Source: Actinoalloteichus hoggarensis
GTDB lineage: Bacteria; Actinomycetota; Actinomycetes; Mycobacteriales; Pseudonocardiaceae
Direction of reading: 5' to 3'
NCBI RefSeq assembly: GCF_002234535.1
Contig: NZ_CP022521.1
Span: 6,370,001-6,434,000 of the forward strand
DNA length: 64,000 bases
Part shown: in pieces, positions 28,778-40,121 of the stretch
Position numbering within the stretch: position 1 is the stretch's first letter
Layout of the letters: every line of letters begins with the position of its first letter
Translations under genes and position numbers: made by a program
The notes under the pieces: generated by a model
What the model was told of the DNA's origin: nothing
Seen by the model: only the letters and a program-made list of their open reading frames with translations
Databases searched by the model: none

Positions 28778-28805
28778 CGGACGGCGGGCCGTGACCCGCC
28801 GTCCG
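28778..28805. terminator. bidirectional hairpin between antiporter and purA
   Basis: CGGACGGCGGG (28778-28788) pairs perfectly with CCCGCCGTCCG (28795-28805) around CCGTGA. It lies between facing stops. A 17-bp direct repeat starting CCCGCAGGCGG (28749 and 28770) duplicates its left side. Confidence 0.82.
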
Positions 28806-28825
28806 ATCGTCGGCGACCTGGCCCG

Positions 28826-30856
<2,031 letters not shown>

Positions 30857-30972
30857 GGCGCGACCGAGGCGGGCGGGCCGCGCCGCGGGGACGGTGATCC
30901 GCGTCTCCTCGCGTTCGGCGGCGGACGGACACGGGAACCTCCCACCGCTATCCTGCGTTCACAGGCAGGAAG

Positions 30973-30993
30973 ATTGAGCGCGACTCGCTCAAG
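30973..30993 (+). promoter_or_regulatory. HAIR element 1 (HspR operator) of dnaK operon
   Basis: ATTGAGC (30973-30979), seven bases, GCTCAAG (30987-30993): one arm base off the HAIR consensus CTTGAGT-N7-ACTCAAG apart from the T/C variation. Located 88 bp before dnaK. Confidence 0.85.
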
Positions 30994-31023
30994 TCGCTTG
31001 CGTGGGCCGAAAGGTCTGTCAGA

Positions 31024-31044
31024 CTTGAGCGTGAGCCGCTCAGG
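31024..31044 (+). promoter_or_regulatory. HAIR element 2 (HspR operator) of dnaK operon
   Basis: CTTGAGC (31024-31030), seven bases, GCTCAGG (31038-31044), a second HspR-type inverted repeat 51 bp downstream of the first. CAGACT overlapping its left edge could be a -10 box. Confidence 0.82.
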
Positions 31045-31080
31045 CTCGGACAGATCACGTCTTTAGCTGGAGGTTCCTCG

Positions 31081-32942
<1,862 letters not shown>

Positions 32943-32946
<4 letters not shown>

Positions 32947-33836
32947 GTTCCGCGGACCGAGCGGAGACCGGCGAGAACGACGGCGGGACGGAGCAGCCGC
33001 GGTTCGCGTTTCACGACCGCCGTCGCATCGACCCCCAGACCGGAGAGGTGCGTGTGTCCGAGCCCGCCGAGGCGACGTCCGACAAGCAGGCAGCGCCGTC
33101 CGAGGAATCCGCCGACGCGACGACGGCGGCTCCGGGCGCCGGGGCGGACGCGGTGACCGAGTCCGCCGACGCGGCGGCCGATCAGCCGGTCTTCCCCACC
33201 GAGGACGACGTCGCCGATCTCACGGCAGCGGCTGAGGCTGCGGAGGCGGCGGCCGAGACGGCCTCCGCGCCGTCGGGTGCCGCCGACCCGGTGCAGGCCG
33301 AGTGGGAGGACCTCACCCGTCAGCTCGCCGATCGCACCGCCGACCTCAAGCGGTTGAACGCCGAGTACGCGAACTACCGCAAGCGGGTCGACCGCGATCG
33401 GGAGGCCGTAGCGGTCTCGGGGCGGGCGCAGCTCGCGGCCGAGTTCCTGGTGGTGCTGGACGACCTCGAGCGGGCCGAGGCCCACGGCGATCTGACCGGG
33501 GCCTTCCGCGCGGTGGCGGACAAGCTGATCGGGACGCTCACCAAGTCGGGGTTGGAACCCTTCGGCGAGGTGAACGAGCCGTTCGACCCGACGACACACG
33601 AGGCGGTGCAGCACGACACGTCCCCCGACGTGTCCGGGCCGACCGTGACCACGGTCCTACGACGCGGTTACCGGTTCGGCGACCGCGTCCTGCGACCCGC
33701 TCTGGTGGCGGTCACCGACTACGAGGCCGCGGCGCCCGGCGCAGCCGAGCCTGCGGCGGCCGAGACGTCGTCGGCGGATCAGCGAGCCGATTCGTCGTCC
33801 GACCCTGTCGGCGAGTCGGCTGACAAGGAAGACTGA
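32943..33836 (+). CDS. grpE: nucleotide exchange factor GrpE
   Basis: Releases ADP from DnaK. GTG 32943 overlaps the dnaK stop by 4 nt (GTGA). 297 residues, longer than usual because of an acidic N-terminus (about 115 residues) and tail. The early [12 protein letters not shown] matches the start of mycobacterial GrpE, supporting this start. Core: coiled-coil ([28 protein letters not shown]) and the beta domain [19 protein letters not shown] to [16 protein letters not shown]. Confidence 0.97.
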
Positions 33837-33858
33837 TCGGAGAAGGGGGGACGTCCGA

Positions 33859-35046
33859 ATGAGCGCGAGAGACTGGATCGAGAAGGACTTCTACGCGGAG
33901 TTGGGCGTCCCTCCCGACGCGTCCTCTGACGAGGTGAAGCGGTCGTACCGCAAGCTGGCCAGGGAGCTGCACCCGGACGCGAATCCCGGTGACACCAAGG
34001 CCGAGGCCCGGTTCAAGGCCGTGTCCGAGGCCTACGGGGTCCTCTCCGACTCGGAGAAGCGCAAACAGTACGACGAGGCGCGCAGGCTCTTCGGTGGTTC
34101 CGGCGGCGGCGGTTTCCGCCCCAACAACTTCGAGGGCTTCGGCAACAGCACCTTCGACTTCAGCGACATGTTCGCCAACCGGGGCGGCGGCGCGGCAGGC
34201 GGAGCGGGCGGCATCGGCGACATCCTGGGCGGCCTCTTCGGCAAACAGCGTGGCGCCCAGCAGGGCGGCGCCCGACCGCAGCGCGGCGCGGACGTGGAGA
34301 CCGAGATCCGTCTCGACTTCGTCGAGGCGATCCGGGGCGCCACCGTTCCGCTGCGACTGTCCAGCCCGGCGGCCTGCACCACCTGTCACGGCTCGGGTGC
34401 GCGGCCGGGGACCTCGCCGAGGACCTGTCCGACGTGTTCGGGAGCGGGACTGGTCACCCGCAGTCAGGGCGCCTTCGCGTTCAGCGAGCCGTGCCGTGAC
34501 TGCCGGGGCACCGGCAAGCTGATCGACGACCCCTGTCCCGAGTGCGGCGGCGAGGGCGTCAGCACCCAGACCAGGACGCTGACGGTGCGCATTCCCAGCG
34601 GCGTCACCGACGGACAACGCATTCGACTCTCCGGGCAGGGCGAGCCCGGCAGGCGAGGCGCCGCCGCAGGCGATCTCTACGTGCGAGTACACGTCACCCC
34701 GCATCCGGTGTTCGGCCGAGAGGGTGACGATCTGACGCTGGCGCTGCCGGTGACCTTTCCCGAACTGACGCTGGGCGCCACACTGAGCGTGCCGACCCTC
34801 GACGGGCGGGTGTCGGTGAAGGTGGCGCCGGGCACGACGAGCGGCCGGGTGCTGCGGGTGCGCGGGCGCGGCATCGGCAGGCGCGACGGCTCGACGGGCG
34901 ACCTCCTCGTGACCCTCCAGGTCACGGTCCCGTCCCGGCTGGAGGGCAAGGCGGAGGAGGCCCTGCGGGCCTACGCCGACGCCACCGAGGATCATGATCC
35001 TCGCGCGGAACTGACCAGACTGTTGAACGACGGACACCGAGAGTGA
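33859..35046 (+). CDS. dnaJ: co-chaperone DnaJ (Hsp40, type I)
   Basis: 395 residues from ATG 33859, with GAAGGGGGG upstream. J domain with catalytic HPD in LARELHPDANPGD, a Gly/Phe-rich linker (FGGSGGGGFRPNNFEGFG), four zinc-binding CxxCxGxG repeats (CTTCHGSG, CPTCSGAG, CRDCRGTG, CPECGGEG), and the C-terminal substrate domain. Stimulates DnaK ATPase. The J domain opens with DWIEKDFYAELGVPPDAS, the actinobacterial DnaJ1 type. Confidence 0.98.
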   Translation: MSARDWIEKDFYAELGVPPDASSDEVKRSYRKLARELHPDANPGDTKAEARFKAVSEAYGVLSDSEKRKQYDEARRLFGGSGGGGFRPNNFEGFGNSTFDFSDMFANRGGGAAGGAGGIGDILGGLFGKQRGAQQGGARPQRGADVETEIRLDFVEAIRGATVPLRLSSPAACTTCHGSGARPGTSPRTCPTCSGAGLVTRSQGAFAFSEPCRDCRGTGKLIDDPCPECGGEGVSTQTRTLTVRIPSGVTDGQRIRLSGQGEPGRRGAAAGDLYVRVHVTPHPVFGREGDDLTLALPVTFPELTLGATLSVPTLDGRVSVKVAPGTTSGRVLRVRGRGIGRRDGSTGDLLVTLQVTVPSRLEGKAEEALRAYADATEDHDPRAELTRLLNDGHRE

Positions 35047-35438
35047 GCACCGACGTGTTCCCCACCGCGGAGGCCGCGGCGACGGCGATCCGGCTCGGAC
35101 CGCCGTCCGGCGTGGTGAGCGCCCGTACCGGGTATCTCATGGTGGGGAACCAGCCGCCTGCGCGCCGCGGGCACGTGCCCGGTGCTCACTCCGGGCATGC
35201 CCCGGAGGCCCGTCGGACCGGTGTGCCGCGTCTCCCTCGCGGCGGTGCGGCGACGGCAGACGGCGGGGCGCGGCGACGGACGCGCGGGAACGGTCCGCTC
35301 CGGAGCACCGTCGGCGGCGGACGCGCGCCGCGGACCAGCCACGTCGCGGCCTGCCCGCGGCGTCTTCCCCGCAGCCGTCGGATCGCGGTCGCCGAGGCCT
35401 CCGGTCCCGGCCGCGGTGGTGTGACCGCCGAGACCTGA
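35043..35438 (+). CDS. small ORF between dnaJ and hspR, doubtful
   Basis: GTG at 35043 overlaps the dnaJ stop by 4 nt (GTGA), the same coupling used by grpE. The first 40 codons have strong third-position GC and a plausible composition (STDVFPTAEAAATAIRLGPP). The remaining 90 residues are Arg/Gly/Pro-rich without a fold, so it may be an overprinted or decayed frame, or non-coding. In other actinobacteria hspR usually follows dnaJ directly. 131 residues. Confidence 0.3.
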   Translation: MSTDVFPTAEAAATAIRLGPPSGVVSARTGYLMVGNQPPARRGHVPGAHSGHAPEARRTGVPRLPRGGAATADGGARRRTRGNGPLRSTVGGGRAPRTSHVAACPRRLPRSRRIAVAEASGPGRGGVTAET

Positions 35439-35482
35439 CCAGCCGAGTCGTGACAGCGGAGACCTGAAGCGGAGGAGACGAC

Positions 35483-35911
35483 ATGACCGGAATCCCGTTT
35501 CCGCCCGGAGTCGACGAGGACACTCCGGTGTTCGTCATCTCGGTGGCCGCCCAGCTCTCCGGACTGCACGCTCAGACACTGCGTACCTACGACCGGCTCG
35601 GGCTGGTGTCGCCGGGGCGCACGGCAGGCGGCGGGCGGCGTTACTCGGCGCGTGACATCGGCCTGCTGCGCGAAGTGCAGCGGCTCTCCCAGGACGAGGG
35701 CGTCAACCTCGCGGGCGTCAAGCGCATCATCGAACTGGAGAACGAGGTCGAGGACCTGCGGGCGCAGGTGCACGAGCTGGCACACGAGGTCGCGGCCGCG
35801 CGGGTCGCCGCCGAGCAGGCCGCCGCCGCCGTGCACACCTCATACCGTCGAGACCTGGTGCCGGTGCGTCACGAGACCGCGCTGGTGGTCTGGCGTCCGC
35901 AGTCGCGTTGA
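35483..35911 (+). CDS. hspR: heat-shock repressor HspR
   Basis: MerR-like repressor that binds HAIR sites with DnaK as corepressor. 142 residues from ATG 35483, with GGAGGAG upstream. DNA-binding domain TPVFVISVAAQLSGLHAQTLRTYDRLGLVSPGRTAGGGRRYSARDI, then a coiled-coil (ELENEVEDLRAQVHELAHEVAAARV) and a short tail ending VVWRPQSR. It should control this operon through the HAIR pair at 30973-31044 and clpB through the site at 52544. Confidence 0.96.
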   Translation: MTGIPFPPGVDEDTPVFVISVAAQLSGLHAQTLRTYDRLGLVSPGRTAGGGRRYSARDIGLLREVQRLSQDEGVNLAGVKRIIELENEVEDLRAQVHELAHEVAAARVAAEQAAAAVHTSYRRDLVPVRHETALVVWRPQSR

Positions 35912-36245
35912 CCCGCGCGGCGTGGTCGGCGGCGCGGATGTCCGGCGTCGCGGTGGGCGGTCCACCCCGCCGGAGCCCGTGTGCCGGGATGTGCCTGTTC
36001 AGCGGCGCCCCGACTTCTCGACCGATGTAGGCGCAGGCGGTCGCTGGGCACGGGATCGATCGAGCGGCACTCGCCTGCGGACCACGGCCGCCGCACCCGA
36101 CTCGGACACCGCCGGCGGGACCCGGTCGTCCGGCTGAGCAGGCCCGACACGGGAGCACGCACCACGCCGGCGGTCCTACGACGAGGACGGCCGGGCGAGA
36201 GGATTCGCCTCGCCCGGCCTGCTGCTCATCGGTTCGACCCGAGGA
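35912..36245. other. 334-bp convergent intergenic with terminator
   Basis: Between the hspR stop and the VanW-protein stop. No gene is seen; the hairpin at 36189-36219 is the only structure. Confidence 0.5.
36189..36219. terminator. bidirectional hairpin between hspR and VanW gene
   Basis: GGCCGGGCGAG (36189-36199) pairs perfectly with CTCGCCCGGCC (36209-36219) around a 9-nt loop, between two facing stops. Confidence 0.85.
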
Positions 36246-39200
36246 TCACTCGTCGCCGTCGTCGCCGCTCCCGCCGCAGACGATGCGGGGCTGCGGGTTG
36301 TAGACGACCGAGCGGGGGCCGTCGCGCCGGACCTCGTTGCCCGACAGATCGCGGATGATCCGCGTGTCGGTGACGGTGAAGCCCGCGCCCCCGTTGCTCG
36401 GGCTGCACGGCTCGCCCTCGGGGATCTCCTTGGTCTGCGGCTCGGTGTGGTTGGTGCGCGGACCCGTGACGGACTCGACCTCGTAGCGCTTGGTGCCCCA
36501 GATCGTCACGGTGACCTCACTGGGCGTCCAGTGCGTCTGGATCGCCACGCCGGTGTCGCTGTCGTTGACGAAGCCGACGTCGATGACGCTGCTGCCGTCC
36601 GGGTTCTGGAAGACGGTCGCCTCGCGCCCCTCGGGATAGCGGCTGATGTAGTAGCTGTGCTCCTGGTGGCCGTTGTCCTGGAGGCCCGCGAAGTAGTAGG
36701 CGTTGTAGAGCGTGGTGGCGAACTGAGAGATGCCGCCGCCGACCGCTCGGCCGGGTGCGCCGTCCTGGATGATGCCCGCGTCCACGTATCCCTCGGCCGT
36801 CCCACGCGGACCGGTGTGGGTGTTCAGGGTGAAGGTCTCACCGGGCAGGACGATCGCGCCGTTGACCTCCTGGGCGGCCTGCCGGATGTTGATGCCGGAG
36901 TCGGGAGCGAAGCCTCCGGTGGTGAAGGTGCTGATCACCTCCTTGATGCCCAGGCCTTCCACCTGCTCGGTGGTGATCTCGGCCGGCTGCTCCTCGTACT
37001 CCGCCGCGAGGGTGCGCTCGGCGGGGTCGGTGGAGCTCAGCACGTCCGGCAGGGTCTCCAGCGTGTTCTCCCAGTTGATGCCCCGGCCGTCCACGGAGGG
37101 CTCGATCGTCGGCGATCCGCCACCGAAGGAGATTTCGGCGTCCTTGCCCTCCTCCTCCGTGTCAGCGAGCTGCGGCGCGAGTGACTCCGTCACCTTGCCC
37201 ATGTCCAGCTCCGGACGCAGACCGCCTTCGTCGTCCGAGGAGAAGGACAGCGCCGAGGCGATGGCGCCGGGCTCCAGCATCGCGTTCTTGCCGTCGCCGG
37301 TGATGGTGACGGGAGAGCTCACGGCGGGTTCCGCGTAGTCGGTGAGCGCCTGCTGAATGCCTTCGCTGGTGGTGCTGACCTCCACGACGTTCACCGGGAG
37401 GTCGAGCCGTCTGCCGTCCGCCCAGCCCGAGTACAGGACGTCGACGGATCGGCCGACGTCGAGGTTCTGGCCGTTGACCGGCTCGACGGCGACAGGCGTG
37501 GCGCCCTCGAACTCGATGGTGCCCTCGGCGGGCTCGCGATCGACCTCGGGGGCGAGCGCCTCCACGGTGCTGGTCAGCGCCGCGCGATCGGTGGCCGTCA
37601 CGACGTCGACGTCCCGGCTGGTGAAGAAGGAGGACAGCCGGATGAAGGGGTTCAACGGCTGGTCCTGAATCTGGGTGAGGGTCCGGTCCCAGTCCAGGGT
37701 GAGGCCCGCCGTCTCCGGGTCGATCTCGGTCTCGACGTCGCCCGCCCGCACGGCGACCGGGGCGTCGAGCCGCGGGCCGATCTCGGTGCGCAGCCGTTCC
37801 TCGGCCTCGCCCCGATCCATGCCGCCGATGGCGACGCCTGCGACGGTGACCCCCCTGGGGATCTGATCGGAGGTGAGCATGAGGTCGGCGCCGTAGAGTA
37901 GTCCGAGCACGCCGACGGCGGCGGCGGCGATCAGGCCGCCACGCTTGACCTTGCTGAGTCTGCGGGCGTACTCGGCATCGCTCATCGGATAATTAGAGTC
38001 CGGTTCGCCGTCGGCTTCCCGACGTGCGACTTCCTGCCGAGCGTGCTCTGCCGCCGCGGCCTCCTCGCTGCCGTCGAACAGCGCGGTCAATCCGCCCTGC
38101 GGCTCCGCCTGCTGCGATCCGGCGTCGATCCTGGGGATCACCACCGTCTGCGGCTCGTCCGAACCCGGGTTGCCCGCCGGGGGCACAGACAAGGAGCCGA
38201 TCAGCGCGCCCTGGAAGGCCGGGTCGCCGTCGGGGTCCCGGCCTGCCGCCGCGAAGTTCTCGGTGGGCCGGGCGGCGTTCAGATCTGTGGTGACCTGCTG
38301 TGGGTTCTGCGGCAGGGCCGTGGTCGACATGGCCTCGGTCTGCTGGGCGTATCCGGCGTTGCCGAGCGAGCCTGCGGCGACGTGGGTGGTCTCCGCGTCG
38401 TCGCCGAGCCTGCCCGAGAGGGAGGACTGCCCGGCCGATGGCGTCGGACCTGCGCCGGTGCCCTCGAAGCGGGTGGTCTCGGCGTCTCGAACGGGCGAGA
38501 ACGTGGTCGTGCGCTCAGGTTCGGCCTCGGCAGGCGGGTTCGGGCCCGCCGAGTGCGGCGTGAGCGAGCCGGACAGCGAACCGCTCAACGCGGCGCCCTG
38601 CTGTCCGGGACCGTCGCCCTGTGGTGAAGCGCCCGGCCCGTGGTCCCGGCTGTCGCCGCCGAGCGACCCGGAGAGGGAGCCGGACAGTGCCGCGGTGGTC
38701 TGATCGGAGGAGCGATCGGGTCTGTGCTGGTTCGAGGCCCCGGGGTGCTGCCGGCCATGTTGCGGGTTCGACCGGTTCTGAGCGGGCTGTGTCTGCTGCT
38801 GCGCGTCGGGGGACGGCGGCTGCCCGGCCCGGCCCTGCTGCGGCGAGCCATGCTGGTGGGTGGGCTGCGGACGGACCGGCTGGAACAGCGAGGTGCTCTC
38901 GGCCTGCTGCGGCGAGGGCTGTGCGTTCTGTCGGGGCCCGGCGGGCGGCTGCTGCACCGGCTGGAACAGCGAAGTGCTCTCCGGAGTCTGCTGCGGCGTG
39001 TTCTGCTCCCGACTTGCCTGCGGCATCACGTCGGGTTGGACAGGGCGGAACAACGACGTGCGTTCCGGAGCACGGTCCGTTTCGGGGGACGGTCGTGGTG
39101 CGGGTCCGGTGGCGGACCCGTGCTGACCAGTCTGTGGCTGATTCGGCTGCTCCTGGCCGAGCCTGGCCTGGTTCGACGGTCCCTGATCCGGTGCGGGTGC

Positions 39201-39515
39201 GCTCGCGGGTGCGGCCGGCCCGACCGATTCCGCATCCGGCCGCACCGGCCGGAACGGAGCGGTGTCTGCGTCTGCCGGCGGACCCGGCTGCTGCGTGGCA
39301 TGCCCCTGCGTGGCCTCGCGGGCGGCGTCGCCGTCGTTCCGCTCGGATCGTGGGCTTGCTGGTACGTCTGACACGTCGTTAGACGCCGCAGCCCGCGGGG
39401 AGGTTGCGGCGGCGGCGTCCGACGAGTTCGTCTCCCTCGGGGTGAGGAAGGTGGTGTGCTCAGGCTCCCCGTGCCGAGTGTTCCGAGGTTCAGACGGACC
39501 AGTGCGCTCCGACAC
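36246..39515 (-). CDS. VanW-domain membrane protein with long motif-rich cytoplasmic tail
   Basis: 1089 residues from GTG 39515 (GGGGAG just upstream). Residues 1 to about 520 are disordered, Gln/Pro/Ser-rich, and carry recurring short motifs: TSLF(R/Q)PV and relatives at about 88, 152, 183, 210 and 338, and ALSGSLSGSL-type blocks at about 275, 315, 365 and 437. One membrane helix follows (about 525-547, GGLIAAAAVGVLGLLYGADLML). Outside lie two YoaR-type putative peptidoglycan-binding domains and a VanW domain with GGGISQFATTLYNAYYFAG. VanW's role is unknown but linked to the cell wall. The tail could be a kinase/FHA scaffold, which is inference. Confidence 0.85.
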   Translation of the reverse strand: MSERTGPSEPRNTRHGEPEHTTFLTPRETNSSDAAAATSPRAAASNDVSDVPASPRSERNDGDAAREATQGHATQQPGPPADADTAPFRPVRPDAESVGPAAPASAPAPDQGPSNQARLGQEQPNQPQTGQHGSATGPAPRPSPETDRAPERTSLFRPVQPDVMPQASREQNTPQQTPESTSLFQPVQQPPAGPRQNAQPSPQQAESTSLFQPVRPQPTHQHGSPQQGRAGQPPSPDAQQQTQPAQNRSNPQHGRQHPGASNQHRPDRSSDQTTAALSGSLSGSLGGDSRDHGPGASPQGDGPGQQGAALSGSLSGSLTPHSAGPNPPAEAEPERTTTFSPVRDAETTRFEGTGAGPTPSAGQSSLSGRLGDDAETTHVAAGSLGNAGYAQQTEAMSTTALPQNPQQVTTDLNAARPTENFAAAGRDPDGDPAFQGALIGSLSVPPAGNPGSDEPQTVVIPRIDAGSQQAEPQGGLTALFDGSEEAAAAEHARQEVARREADGEPDSNYPMSDAEYARRLSKVKRGGLIAAAAVGVLGLLYGADLMLTSDQIPRGVTVAGVAIGGMDRGEAEERLRTEIGPRLDAPVAVRAGDVETEIDPETAGLTLDWDRTLTQIQDQPLNPFIRLSSFFTSRDVDVVTATDRAALTSTVEALAPEVDREPAEGTIEFEGATPVAVEPVNGQNLDVGRSVDVLYSGWADGRRLDLPVNVVEVSTTSEGIQQALTDYAEPAVSSPVTITGDGKNAMLEPGAIASALSFSSDDEGGLRPELDMGKVTESLAPQLADTEEEGKDAEISFGGGSPTIEPSVDGRGINWENTLETLPDVLSSTDPAERTLAAEYEEQPAEITTEQVEGLGIKEVISTFTTGGFAPDSGINIRQAAQEVNGAIVLPGETFTLNTHTGPRGTAEGYVDAGIIQDGAPGRAVGGGISQFATTLYNAYYFAGLQDNGHQEHSYYISRYPEGREATVFQNPDGSSVIDVGFVNDSDTGVAIQTHWTPSEVTVTIWGTKRYEVESVTGPRTNHTEPQTKEIPEGEPCSPSNGGAGFTVTDTRIIRDLSGNEVRRDGPRSVVYNPQPRIVCGGSGDDGDE

Positions 39516-39597
39516 CGCTCCCCCAATCTTTCGCGCTCGATCGTGTGGGGCTTGCAGAGAGAGTGCCTACCTGCCCACCGTCACATCGGGGTCACGA

Positions 39598-39918
39598 TCA
39601 CAGATAGAGTCCGGTCCCGTGCTCGGCCTGCTCATGGGCGACCGCATGCAGATCACGTTCTCGCATCACCAGATGAGCCTGGCCCTGGATCTCGACCTCG
39701 AACTGTTCGTCGGGGCTGAACAACACGCGGTCGCCTGCCTTGACCGAACGCACGTTGTTCCCGACTCCGACGACCTCGCCCCAGACCAGGCGTTTCGCGA
39801 CCTGGGCGGTGGCCGGAATCACGATCCCGCCACTGCTTCGGCGTTCCCCGTCCTCCGACGTGACACGGACCAGCACCCGGTCGTGCAGCATCTGGATTTC
39901 GAGCTTCGCTACTGACAC
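39598..39918 (-). CDS. GroES-family co-chaperonin-like protein, solo
   Basis: 106 residues from GTG 39918. The core MLHDRVLVRVTSEDGERRSSGGIVIPATAQVAKRLVWGEVVGVGNNVRSVKAGDRVLFSPDEQFEVEIQG follows GroES, including the mobile-loop anchor GGIVIP and the roof-loop region. No groEL lies nearby and no CIRCE element precedes it, so it is probably an extra GroES paralogue rather than the housekeeping one. TAGACT is exactly 7 nt upstream with no Shine-Dalgarno, suggesting a leaderless transcript. Confidence 0.85.
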   Translation of the reverse strand: MSVAKLEIQMLHDRVLVRVTSEDGERRSSGGIVIPATAQVAKRLVWGEVVGVGNNVRSVKAGDRVLFSPDEQFEVEIQGQAHLVMRERDLHAVAHEQAEHGTGLYL

Positions 39919-40121
39919 TCGCTGGAGTCTACTTGTCCCTCACTTGTCGACTTCACCGTCACGGGCGGCTGAACACCGTGGAGTTCGACTACCCGGCCGG
40001 GTACGGAGGCAACGCTACACCGAGTGACCCAGCACACCGGACACGAGGGGTAGCCGTTCGAACGCCGAGCGCACACGCCCGAGCGACGCCACGGCTGTCT
40101 CGGCCGCTCGGCCTCGGCCCG

